Shown here one piece after another: positions 9,411 through 17,461 of a DNA stretch of 64,000 bases. The stretch lies in NCBI GenBank assembly GCA_042663485.1, contig JBHTAF010000001.1; one strand, written 5' to 3'. The notes below the pieces were generated by a model, which saw only the letters and a list, made by a program, of their open reading frames with translations, did no database searches and had not been told where the DNA came from. Source of the stretch: Natronosalvus sp042663485. GTDB taxonomy: Archaea > Halobacteriota > Halobacteria > Halobacteriales > Natrialbaceae. The translations under genes and the position numbers were made by a program. Position 1 is the first letter of the stretch. The number at the start of each line of letters is the position of its first letter.

Positions 9411-10607
9411 TCAACGAGCGATCGGCAACTCGCCGTGACGCTCAGTTTCTGTGAGATAACACTGGGGGTCGGGTCCGAAGAGGGAATCACTCGAGAGCGC
9501 CCGTAATCGAGATCCACCGCGACAGATCGACCGATACTGGCACGTCGAACACCGCCCGGTGAGGTGGTCCTCGCGCGCTCGAAGATCGTCGAGCAACGGA
9601 TTCGTCTCGTCGTCCCAGATGTTGCCGAACGGTCGGTCGCGAACGTTACCCAGACTGTAAGCCTGCCAGAACTGGGTCAGGTGGACGTTGCCCTCGTAGT
9701 CGACGTCCGCGATGCGCTCGCCCGTCGGGTCGCCCCCGTTTCGTACGAGATGGCGGTAGACCGACTCGGCTTTTTCGGGGCCAAAGCGGTCGGCGGCGTA
9801 CTCGACGAGGAAGGGCGCGTCGACGTAGTTGCCGACTAGCAGAGTCTCGATCTCCTCGCCGCGGTCGTGGTACTCGAGCGTCAGGTCACAGAGTCGCCTG
9901 ACCGCGTCGCGGGTCGCCTCGAGGCTGAGGTCGATGTCGGTGATGTCGGCGGCGCGGCCGCCGTAATCGAGGTGATAGAAGCAAAAGCGGTCTACCCCCA
10001 CGTCGGTCAGCAGGTCGACGACGCCCTCGAGGTCGGCGGCGTTCGCCTCGGTAATCGTGTATCGCAGTCCGGTCTTGAGGCCGGCGGACTGACAGGCCTC
10101 GATCCCCCGGACGGCGGCATTGAAGGCACCCTCCTTCCCACGGAATGCGTCGTTGCGCTCCGGGAGTCCGTCGACGGAGATGCCGGCGTACTGTAGCCCG
10201 GCTGCCTCGAGTCGAGCCGCTTTCTCCGGCGTGATGAGCGTCCCGTTAGTCGAGAGAACGGGCCGGAGGCCGAGGTCCGCAGCGTACGAAACGAGTTCGG
10301 GAAGGTCCGGCCTGACGAGTGGTTCCCCGCCGGAAAAGAGCACGACGGGGACGCCGTAGTCGGCCAGCTGCTCGAGGAACCGTCGGGCTTCAGTCGTCGA
10401 AAACTCGCCCGCCGCGGGCTCGGTTTCGGCCGCCGCGTAACAGTGTGCGCAGTGGAGATTGCAGCGGCGAGTCGCGTTCCAGACGACGACCGGACGCCGC
10501 TGCTTTCCGGTCGTGATCTGGGGCTTGCTCGAGCCATCGGCGGCGTCGTAGCGCATCCCGTCCCCCTCGGCGTCGAGGTCACAGAGGAGCTTGCTGATCG
10601 AGATCAC
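9411..10607 (-). CDS. Radical SAM/SPASM enzyme of the AhbC/AhbD/NirJ type
   Basis: A 398-residue protein starting at GTG 10607 (VISISKLLCDLDAEGDG). The 4Fe-4S radical-SAM cluster motif is C49-N-L-H-C53-A-H-C56, followed by VVLFSGGEPLVR for SAM binding. The C-terminus carries a Cys-rich SPASM region (GRCSTCQYRSICRGGSRLRA, then GPDPQC) expected to bind auxiliary clusters. This architecture fits haem/haem-d1 enzymes that decarboxylate or cleave siroheme-derived side chains, and also peptide-maturing SPASM enzymes. Its GTG overlaps the TGA of the upstream PaaB-like gene (GTGA), so translation of the two is coupled. The substrate is not proven; haem synthesis and RiPP modification are the two live options. 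Confidence 0.82.
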   Translation of the reverse strand: MISISKLLCDLDAEGDGMRYDAADGSSKPQITTGKQRRPVVVWNATRRCNLHCAHCYAAAETEPAAGEFSTTEARRFLEQLADYGVPVVLFSGGEPLVRPDLPELVSYAADLGLRPVLSTNGTLITPEKAARLEAAGLQYAGISVDGLPERNDAFRGKEGAFNAAVRGIEACQSAGLKTGLRYTITEANAADLEGVVDLLTDVGVDRFCFYHLDYGGRAADITDIDLSLEATRDAVRRLCDLTLEYHDRGEEIETLLVGNYVDAPFLVEYAADRFGPEKAESVYRHLVRNGGDPTGERIADVDYEGNVHLTQFWQAYSLGNVRDRPFGNIWDDETNPLLDDLRAREDHLTGRCSTCQYRSICRGGSRLRALSSDSLFGPDPQCYLTETERHGELPIAR

Positions 10608-10945
10608 GAGTCGTTCACCTGCGGGACTCCGCCGCCTTCTTCGGAAGCGCGAGGTTCGAGAGAAACCTCGCGATCCACCGCCTCGTCCGGCGAGTCGGCT
10701 GCGGTGGACAGCGGGCGCGTCGAGTACCGCCCGACCGCCTCGGCCGGGCACACCCAGAGGTCTGCGGCGTACCGGCCGAAGAGCCGCGAGGCGTATTCGA
10801 CGGCCTCTTCGGCGCTCGTCGCCGAAACGCTACCGACGTGGTGCAGCCGTTCGTCTCGATTCTCCCGAAGGAAGACCTCCCACTGGGGAAGGGGCGTTCC
10901 GCGGCGATTCCCCGCCACTCGCTCGCGACGTGCAGGTTCGACCAT
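10604..10945 (-). CDS. PaaB-like small protein, radical-SAM partner ('Htur_1727 family candidate RiPP')
   Basis: A 113-residue protein. Residues about 19-70 (PQWEVFLRENRDERLHHVGS, then SAEEAVEYASRLF and DLWVCPA) match the pattern of PaaB, the small subunit of phenylacetyl-CoA epoxygenase, with WEVF, HVGS, an Ala-rich helix and LWV in order. Residues 71-113 are a polar, low-complexity tail. I recall this haloarchaeal family being catalogued as a radical-SAM-partnered candidate RiPP (Htur_1727 family). Its TGA overlaps the GTG of the radical-SAM gene. It could be a precursor peptide, a carrier or a docking subunit. No other paa genes are present in the window, so a role in phenylacetate degradation is unlikely. 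Confidence 0.72.
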   Translation of the reverse strand: MVEPARRERVAGNRRGTPLPQWEVFLRENRDERLHHVGSVSATSAEEAVEYASRLFGRYAADLWVCPAEAVGRYSTRPLSTAADSPDEAVDREVSLEPRASEEGGGVPQVNDS

Positions 10946-11074
10946 CGTATTCGTTTGCCGTTGGGTTTTCGGGGGTATATCGCTCGTTGCGAACGTCTTC
11001 GGGCGGCGTTCTCAGGTCCCGAGAACGAGAACCGACCCTTTGTAGGCGGCGTCTCCAACGGCGGGTGAGTATCT
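10946..11074. promoter_or_regulatory. Divergent promoter region of the radical-SAM cluster
   Basis: These 129 bp separate the minus-strand PaaB-like/radical-SAM operon from the plus-strand radical-SAM gene. They contain CGAA-CGTC-TTCG at 10990-11001 and a perfect 6-bp inverted repeat GTTCTC-N7-GAGAAC at 11008-11026. The first matches my recollection of the site bound by NarO/DmsR-type haloarchaeal regulators. The same word with a different spacer sits before the regulator gene at 12352. Confidence 0.6.
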
Positions 11075-12217
11075 ATGCCAGCGCCACCCGGTCGCCGGTC
11101 GATCGACACGTCGAAACGCCCGTTCGTGCTGATCTGGGAGGTGACCCAGGCCTGTGCGCTCGCGTGCACGCACTGTCGGGCCGACGCCCAACCGGAACGC
11201 CACCCCGACGAGTTGACGACCGCCGACGGGAAGCGACTGCTCGAGGACGCGAGCGACTTCGGAGAGGGCCAGCTCGTGGTGCTCTCGGGCGGCGACCCGC
11301 TGGTCCGTGACGATGTCCCGGAGCTGGTCGAGTACGGAACCGACCTCGGTCTACGGATGACGATTACACCGAGCGGGACCCGATCGGTCACGAGAGACCG
11401 CATCGAGGCGCTCTCCGACGCGGGGCTCCGACGGATGGCGCTCAGCCTCGACGGCGCGACCCCCGAGAGCCACGACGCCTTCCGTGGCGAGGCAGGAAGC
11501 TTCGGGGAGACGATTCGGGCGATGAAGGACGCCCGTGCGGCCGGCGTTCCCGCCCAGATCAACACGACCGTCTGCCGGCAGACCGTCGACGAACTTCCGG
11601 CGATCAGGTCCCTGATCGCCGACCTCGGCGTCGTCATGTGGAGCGTCTTCTTCCTCGTCCCCGTCGGACGCGGGCGAATCCTCGAGCCGATTTCCCCCGA
11701 GGAAGCCGACGCGGTCATGTCGTGGCTGGCCGAGGTCAGTGACAGTGAACCGTTCGGGGTCAAGACCACCGAGGCGCCACAGTACCGACGCGTGCGTCTG
11801 CAAGAGCGACGGGAATCGGACGACGGGGCCGTGGACGCATCGGGCCTCCGACGTCGAAGCGGAATCGTCGCCGGCGACGGCTTCGCGTTCGTCAGCCACG
11901 TCGGCGAGGTCTACCCGTCCGGCTTCCTCCCGGCCTCTGCGGGCAACGTCCGCGAGGAGCCGATTTCGGACATCTATCGCGACTCGGCGCTGTTTCGATC
12001 CCTCCGTGATCGAGGTCAACTTCGTGGCAAATGCGGGGCCTGTGAGTTCCGAACGGTCTGTGGAGGGAGTCGCTCTCGAGCCTACGCCTACACCGACGAT
12101 CCCCTCGAGAGCGACCCGCTGTGTCCGTACGTTCCAGCGGAGTACGACGGCCCGCTGCCGTGGGACGATCCGACGAGTGCTCCCTCGCCACCCTCGAGGC
12201 CGGCCGACGTCGATTGA
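11075..12217 (+). CDS. Radical SAM/SPASM protein (TIGR04053-like)
   Basis: A 380-residue protein beginning MPAPPGRRSIDTSKRPFVLI. The cluster motif is in QACALACTHCRADAQ (CxxxCxxC), followed by LVVLSGGDPLVRDD as the SAM-binding GGDP element. Near the C-terminus GKCGACEFRTVCGGSRSRAYA and a further DPLCPY provide the SPASM Cys set. I recall haloarchaeal proteins with RPFVLIWEVTQAC being grouped as a TIGR04053-type family, often associated with haem or respiratory genes. It is transcribed divergently from the PaaB-like operon across 129 bp, so the two radical-SAM enzymes are probably co-regulated. Confidence 0.82.
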   Translation: MPAPPGRRSIDTSKRPFVLIWEVTQACALACTHCRADAQPERHPDELTTADGKRLLEDASDFGEGQLVVLSGGDPLVRDDVPELVEYGTDLGLRMTITPSGTRSVTRDRIEALSDAGLRRMALSLDGATPESHDAFRGEAGSFGETIRAMKDARAAGVPAQINTTVCRQTVDELPAIRSLIADLGVVMWSVFFLVPVGRGRILEPISPEEADAVMSWLAEVSDSEPFGVKTTEAPQYRRVRLQERRESDDGAVDASGLRRRSGIVAGDGFAFVSHVGEVYPSGFLPASAGNVREEPISDIYRDSALFRSLRDRGQLRGKCGACEFRTVCGGSRSRAYAYTDDPLESDPLCPYVPAEYDGPLPWDDPTSAPSPPSRPADVD

Positions 12218-12302
12218 GCGGGTCCGGCGGTCGAACGGTGAGGGAGAAAAGAGGAGGGTCCGAGAGACGGGGAGGTAGAGGGATTCGATGAACAGTAACC
12301 AC

Positions 12303-12314
12303 CGAACGTGTTCG
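12303..12314. promoter_or_regulatory. CGAA-N4-TTCG site upstream of the HTH regulator
   Basis: The sequence CGAACGTGTTCG lies 38 bp before ATG 12352. It repeats the CGAA-N4-TTCG word found between the divergent radical-SAM genes, consistent with autoregulation by the NarO/DmsR-like protein. The position suits an operator near the promoter. Confidence 0.55.
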
Positions 12315-12351
12315 TACTGAAGTCCTTCGACCCGCAGTACGACGGGTACCT

Positions 12352-13017
12352 ATGAACGCTTTGAACGAGACGATTCGCGTCGAGATCGACGTACGGACAC
12401 CGTCGACCTGTCCGGTCGCTGCAGCCTCCGAAACGACCGGCACCCCCGTCGAGACCGTGACGCGGGCATCCGGGCGAAACATGGGGCCGCACGTCGACGA
12501 GGAATTTACCATCGCGAGCGACGCTGCCGTCGACCTCGAGACGTACGACGCGGTCGAGGACGCCGACCGAATCTTCGACCTCGACTCGCACGCGGTCTAT
12601 CGATTCACTCGCTCGGCGACGTCCCCGTGCGTCTGTGATCGCATCGAGGAACTCGGCTGGCCAGTCTCGGACATCAGCGCGGAGAACGGATCGCTGCTAG
12701 TCACCTGCTACGTCGACGATCAGACTGGGTTTTCGGAACTCATGTCGGACCTCCAGGACCGGTTCGGAGACGTCCGCGTACGGCGACTGCTTCGCTCTGG
12801 GGGCGACGGCGACGGTAACGGACCACTGGTCCTCGAGGTCGATTCCCTGACCGCCCGACAACGGGAAGTGCTCGAGACGGCCCACGAGATGGGGTACTTC
12901 GAGTATCCCCGCGAGTCGAACGCCGGGGACGTCGCCGACGCACTCGGGATCACGCGCTCGACGTTCGGCGAACACCTCGCGGCGGCCCAGCGAAAAGTTC
13001 TGCAGACGTTAGGCTGA
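12352..13017 (+). CDS. NarO/DmsR-like HTH-10 transcriptional regulator
   Basis: A 221-residue protein with a Cys-containing N-terminal sensor part and a C-terminal bacterio-opsin-activator type HTH_10 (LTARQREVLETAHEMGYFEY, then GITRSTFGEHLAAAQRK, residues about 165-221). Cysteines fall at C20, C93 and C95 in SPCVCDRIEELGW. NarO is known for CXnCXCX7C; here the spacing is kept but the last Cys is Trp103, with another Cys at 119. NarO/DmsR proteins switch on anaerobic respiration genes in haloarchaea. Position beside the radical-SAM genes and matching palindromes suggest it controls that cluster. Target genes and ligand are inferred. Confidence 0.78.
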   Translation: MNALNETIRVEIDVRTPSTCPVAAASETTGTPVETVTRASGRNMGPHVDEEFTIASDAAVDLETYDAVEDADRIFDLDSHAVYRFTRSATSPCVCDRIEELGWPVSDISAENGSLLVTCYVDDQTGFSELMSDLQDRFGDVRVRRLLRSGGDGDGNGPLVLEVDSLTARQREVLETAHEMGYFEYPRESNAGDVADALGITRSTFGEHLAAAQRKVLQTLG

Positions 13018-14532
13018 GTCCTCGCCCGAGTTGGTATCCTGAAGCGCCTGCCAGGAGAGCCGCGGGTTTCGCGCCGCGCTCGTCTGATCGATCCGGCCCA
13101 CGGCGGTTCGGTTGGGCGCGGACTCGAGTTCGTCGTCGCTCGAGGCCGCCGCCTGCTGGAAGGCCTTCGCGAGGGTGTCGAGCGTTTCCTTGCTCTCGAC
13201 CTCGGTCGGTTCGGTCATCAGCGCCTGCGGGACGATCTCGGGCCACTTCGTCGTCGGCGGGTGGACGCCGAAGTCGAGCATCCGTCTGGCGACGTCGGCC
13301 GCGTCCTGGTCGCCCGCGCTGGCGACGAACTCGTGGTGGAAGGGACCGTAGGGAACCTCGTAGTCGATCTGACTGGCGAGGTAATTCGCGTTGAGGACGG
13401 CCTTCGCGCTCGCGTCGAGCAGTCCCTCGTCTCCGAGTCGGGCGATGTAGGCGAACGCCTTGACCAGGACGAGCCAGTTGCCCTGGAAGCCGTGGACGTG
13501 GCCGATCGAGTGTTCCGGGGTGAACAGTTCGAACTCGCTTCCGTCCTCCTCTGCGCCATCGCCCCCACACTCACGAACGCGAACGCGAGGTTCGGGCAGG
13601 AACGGCGCTAACTCGTCGACGACGCCGACCGGCCCGGCCCCCGGACCGCCGCCGCCGTGGGGCGTCGCGAACGTCTTGTGGACGTTGTAGTGCATCACGT
13701 CGAAGCCCATGTCCCCCGGGCGCGCCCGCCCGAGGAGCGCGTTGAGGTTCGCGCCGTCGTAGTACAGGAGACCGCCCACGTCGTGAACCATCTCGGCGAT
13801 TTCGGTGATGTCACGTTCGAACAACCCGAGGGTATTCGGGTTCGTCAGCATGAGCGCCGCCGTTCGCTCGGAGAGGGCCGCCTCAAGGGCCTCCAGGTCG
13901 ACGCGACCGCCGTCGTCGCTCGGGAGCGTGACGACGTCGTACCCGCCCAGGGCCGCGGTCGCGAAGTTCGTTCCGTGGGCGCTCTCGGGAACGATCACCT
14001 CGTCTCGCTGGTCGTCCCCGTTGTGCTCGTGATAGGCGCTGGCGACCCGAATGCCGACGAACTCGCCCGCGGCGCCGGCCGGCGGTTGGAGCGTCACGGC
14101 GTCCATCCCGCCGATTCGCGCGAGGTAATCTTGTAGCCGGTAGAGCAACTCGAGGGTCCCCTGGATCGACCCTGCAGAGCGGTCGGGGTGGACCGCTGCA
14201 GTGTCGAGGGCGGCGACGTCCTCGGTGAACTTCGGGTTGTACTTCATCGTACACGACCCCAGCGGGTACGGCCCGCTGTCGATCCCGTAGATCATCTGGG
14301 AGAGGCGTGTGTAGTGACGGGCGAGTTCCGGTTCGGAGAGTTCCGGGAGCTCGAGGGAATCGCGCGTCAGGTCGTTCGGGAGCGGCGAGTCACTACCGAC
14401 GTCGACGCGAGTGCTGTCTTTCTCCGACAGAAGCGGTTCGTAGTGACCGTTGCTGACGTATCTTGCCTGATCGTACCGTCGGCCCTGTCTCTCTCCCTGT
14501 TCGAGCTCTCGTTTCCGTCCCTGATCGCTCAT
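13009..14532 (-). CDS. gcvPB: Glycine dehydrogenase (P protein) subunit 2
   Basis: A 507-residue PLP-binding subunit of glycine decarboxylase. GPYPLGSCTMKYNPKF in the N-terminal part and NVHKTFATPHGGGGPG are the classic signatures, with K286 in HKTF the likely Schiff-base lysine. It removes CO2 from glycine and passes the aminomethyl group to the lipoyl arm of GcvH. Its ATG at 14532 overlaps the stop of gcvPA by 4 bp (ATGA). The 3' end overlaps the convergent regulator gene by 9 bp. Confidence 0.95.
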   Translation of the reverse strand: MSDQGRKRELEQGERQGRRYDQARYVSNGHYEPLLSEKDSTRVDVGSDSPLPNDLTRDSLELPELSEPELARHYTRLSQMIYGIDSGPYPLGSCTMKYNPKFTEDVAALDTAAVHPDRSAGSIQGTLELLYRLQDYLARIGGMDAVTLQPPAGAAGEFVGIRVASAYHEHNGDDQRDEVIVPESAHGTNFATAALGGYDVVTLPSDDGGRVDLEALEAALSERTAALMLTNPNTLGLFERDITEIAEMVHDVGGLLYYDGANLNALLGRARPGDMGFDVMHYNVHKTFATPHGGGGPGAGPVGVVDELAPFLPEPRVRVRECGGDGAEEDGSEFELFTPEHSIGHVHGFQGNWLVLVKAFAYIARLGDEGLLDASAKAVLNANYLASQIDYEVPYGPFHHEFVASAGDQDAADVARRMLDFGVHPPTTKWPEIVPQALMTEPTEVESKETLDTLAKAFQQAAASSDDELESAPNRTAVGRIDQTSAARNPRLSWQALQDTNSGEDSA

Positions 14533-15866
14533 CGAAGCACCTCCTCGAACGTGTCGACGAACGCGTCGATCTCTTCGTCCGAGACGCCCGCGACACAGAC
14601 CTGCAGTTCGTGTTCGCCGACGACGTGCACCGCGAAGCCCCGCTCCTCGAGGTCGTCCGCGATCACCTGGGCGGGCTGATCGACGTGTGCGACGAACTCG
14701 CGAATGTGGTGGCGGTCGTGGACAGGCGCGGTCGCGCCGACGAGGTCGTCGATGCGTGCGGCGAGGTCCTCGGCTCGAGTCACGTCCCGTTTCGCGAGGT
14801 CGACCAGTCCCGAGGGGCCGAGCGAGGCGGCGTGCATCGCGGTCCGCAGGGCGACCCAGGCCTGGTTCGTACAGATGTTGCTCGTCGCCCGCTCACGACG
14901 GATGTGCTGCTCGCGGGTCTGGAGGGTGAGCGTGAACGCCCGGCGATCGGTTGCGTCCTCGCTCACGCCGACCAGGCGACCGGGAACCTGCCGGAGGTAG
15001 CTCTCCCGGGTCGCGAACAGTCCCAGCCCCATGCCGTAACTCGTCGGCAGTCCGAGGACGCTCGCGTCGCCAACGACGACGTCAACGCCCACGTCGGCCG
15101 GCCGCTGGAGCAGCGAGAGTGCGACGGGATCCGATCCAAGCACGTACAGCGCGTCGTGCTCGTGGGCGAGGTCGCCGATCTCTGTGAGGCGTTCCTCGAT
15201 CGTGCCGCGAACGGTGGGGTTCTCGACGTAGCACAGGACGACCTCCTCGTCGATGGTATCCGTGAGGGCCTCGACGTCCACGGTGCTGTCGTCGGTCGGG
15301 TACGTCTCGACCTCCAGGTCCGTGCCGGCGACGTAGTTCTCGAGGGTGCTCCGGCGTCCCTCGAGCAGGAGGTCCGGAACGAGCACGCGGTGGCCCGAGG
15401 TGTCTCGAACGCGGTCGGCGAGCGTCGCCGCCTCCCCGAGAGCCGTCGCTGCGTCGTACATCGAACAGTTCGCAATCTCGAGTCCGGTGAGTTCGACCAG
15501 CAACGACTGGTACTCGAACAGCGCCTGCAGGAAGCCCTGGGAGACCTCGGGCTGATACTGGGTGTAGGAGGTCAGAAACTCCGATCGATCCGCGAGGTGA
15601 TCGACCAGCGACGGTACGTAGTAGCCGTAGTGGCCCCGACCCAGTAACTCGACCAGGTCGTCGTTTCGCTCGAGCGTCTGGCGGACCAGCTGGCGCGTCT
15701 CGCGTTCGCTTCGCGCGTCGATTCCGAACTCGTCGTCGAACCATACCGCCGACGGAATGTCGAACAGGTCGTCGACGGAGTCGGCGCCTACCGCCTCGAG
15801 CATCGCCGCCGTGTCGTCGTCCGTGTGAGGAGCGTACGGACTCCCCGTGGTGCGTGTTCCGTTCAT
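14529..15866 (-). CDS. gcvPA: Glycine dehydrogenase (P protein) subunit 1
   Basis: A 445-residue subunit starting MNGTRTTGSPYAPHTDDD, with the family segments YTQYQPEVSQGFLQALFEYQ and LEIANCSMYDAATALGEA. It is structurally related to GcvPB but lacks the PLP lysine and forms the alpha half of the two-subunit archaeal/Gram-positive P protein. It is the first gene of the gcvPA-gcvPB unit. The T and H proteins are encoded about 8 kb away on the other strand. Confidence 0.95.
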   Translation of the reverse strand: MNGTRTTGSPYAPHTDDDTAAMLEAVGADSVDDLFDIPSAVWFDDEFGIDARSERETRQLVRQTLERNDDLVELLGRGHYGYYVPSLVDHLADRSEFLTSYTQYQPEVSQGFLQALFEYQSLLVELTGLEIANCSMYDAATALGEAATLADRVRDTSGHRVLVPDLLLEGRRSTLENYVAGTDLEVETYPTDDSTVDVEALTDTIDEEVVLCYVENPTVRGTIEERLTEIGDLAHEHDALYVLGSDPVALSLLQRPADVGVDVVVGDASVLGLPTSYGMGLGLFATRESYLRQVPGRLVGVSEDATDRRAFTLTLQTREQHIRRERATSNICTNQAWVALRTAMHAASLGPSGLVDLAKRDVTRAEDLAARIDDLVGATAPVHDRHHIREFVAHVDQPAQVIADDLEERGFAVHVVGEHELQVCVAGVSDEEIDAFVDTFEEVLR

Positions 15867-16019
15867 GGTAGCGCAGGTGTGCCTTCGCTGATTGAAAAGT
15901 CGGTCGCCCCCACTGCTTGCCGGCCGCAGGGTTCGGTCCCAGACACGTTACGTGCGGGTTCGGAGCACGGGGTTATCAACGCATCTCTTTCCCGCCGTCC
16001 GCTCGGGTTTCGCGCCGAG

Positions 16020-17357
16020 TCACTCGACGTACCGATACTTCCGCTCGCCCATCCGGCCCCAGCCGTCGAAGGCGAACTCGCCTTCCGGGGTCGTCAGCGG
16101 CTCGATGTCGACGTCCATCTCGTGGTTGTGCGCGTCGTGGATCTCCTCGTAGTCGTCCCAGTCGATGTCGTAGCGCGATTCGAGTTGCTCGTCGACGTTC
16201 AGCGCCTCGATCTCCTCGAGCCAGTTTTCCTGGACGGTTTCGGTGTGAATTTCGGCCTGGGCGCCGCTCCCGTAGGAGCCGACCAGGAGTTGCTCGCCGA
16301 CCATGTCGCGGTCGTTCTCCGCGGCGTGTTTTAACGCGCTCGCGCGGGCGACGTGGACCGAGCCGGTGTACCAGTTGCCGACGTCTCGAGCGATCGTCAG
16401 CGTCGGGTCGATGGTTTCGGCGTACCACGCCTGGTAGCGCTCGGTGCGCTTCAGTCCGTCCATGTACTCCCGGATCGCGTCGGTGTACGCCTCCTCGTCC
16501 TCGAATGCTTCCTCGCGGGGCTGGCGACCGATCTCCTCGGCCAGTTCCTCTTCGATCTCCGTGTCGCGGGTGATGTGGCGATACGCCAGCAGGGCGGCCT
16601 TCCGGACCATGCCCGGGAACGGCGTGTGGAACGGCGCGTACTGGAAGTCGTCGACCGTGATCTCGCCGGCCTCGCGCTGGTAGTCGATCAACGCCTCGCG
16701 CATGCGGGCGAGGTAGACCTGGACCGAGCGCTTGCCGTCGACGCTCGGGAACTGCTGGTTGGGCTTGAGGAAGTCGGTCTCGTCGGCCGAGCCGAAGCCC
16801 TGTTCGGCCGAGAGTTCGACCAGGTTGGGGTCCTCGCTGATGAGCATGGCGACCGCGCCCGCGCCCTGGGTCGCCTCGCCGGCGTCGCCGCGGGCGTACA
16901 GGGCGGTGTCGGTGGCGATGACGATGGCCGAGCGGCCGCGATGTCGATCCGCGCGGATCCAGTTGTACGCGTCGTCGAGGCTCTGGGTGCCGGCGATGCA
17001 GGCGAACTTCCGCTCGCCCTTGTTCGCGTGGTGGAAGTCACCCTCGAACACCTGCTCGAGGCAGCCTGCGACGTACGTCGAAACCGGCTTCGAGTTGTCG
17101 AAGGCGCTTTCGGTTGCGACGTCGATCCGGCCGATGTCGTCGGGCTCGAGGCCCTTGCGGTCCATGAGGCGGTAGGCGGCGTTGGCGCCCATGGTGACGA
17201 TGTCCTCGTAGCTGTCGGGGAACGAGGAGGCGTTGAGTCCCAGCCCTTTGGTGTACTTTTCGGGGTCTTCGCCCTTCTGTGGAGCGAAGGTGCCGGGCAA
17301 GTCGAGTTTGAGGTTGCCCGTCCAGATTTCGACGGCGTCGATACCGACGGATGTCAT
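16020..17357 (-). CDS. hmgB: Hydroxymethylglutaryl-CoA synthase
   Basis: A 445-residue thiolase-fold enzyme, MTSVGIDAVEIWTGNLKLDL. The catalytic Cys is C120 in KFACIAGTQ and the general-base Glu is in ATESAFDNSK. It condenses acetyl-CoA with acetoacetyl-CoA to HMG-CoA, the committed feed of the mevalonate route to archaeal isoprenoid lipids. It is longer than the roughly 350-residue methanogen-type enzymes and closer to the bacterial/eukaryotic length. No acetoacetyl-CoA thiolase or DUF35 partner flanks it. It seems monocistronic. Confidence 0.92.
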   Translation of the reverse strand: MTSVGIDAVEIWTGNLKLDLPGTFAPQKGEDPEKYTKGLGLNASSFPDSYEDIVTMGANAAYRLMDRKGLEPDDIGRIDVATESAFDNSKPVSTYVAGCLEQVFEGDFHHANKGERKFACIAGTQSLDDAYNWIRADRHRGRSAIVIATDTALYARGDAGEATQGAGAVAMLISEDPNLVELSAEQGFGSADETDFLKPNQQFPSVDGKRSVQVYLARMREALIDYQREAGEITVDDFQYAPFHTPFPGMVRKAALLAYRHITRDTEIEEELAEEIGRQPREEAFEDEEAYTDAIREYMDGLKRTERYQAWYAETIDPTLTIARDVGNWYTGSVHVARASALKHAAENDRDMVGEQLLVGSYGSGAQAEIHTETVQENWLEEIEALNVDEQLESRYDIDWDDYEEIHDAHNHEMDVDIEPLTTPEGEFAFDGWGRMGERKYRYVE

Positions 17358-17461
17358 ACCGTAATGCTACCGGTGCGGATACATGATATTGTCGTTCGTG
17401 GTTTCGACGAATGTCGAGTTCCTCCGATTGGGCATCTCTGCCTCGAAGCGACGAGAATAGG

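Noticed and set aside
9411..12217. Assigning the radical-SAM genes firmly to haem biosynthesis
   Set aside because: Motifs fit haem-type SPASM enzymes but also peptide-maturing ones; no ahbA/ahbB or siroheme genes lie nearby.
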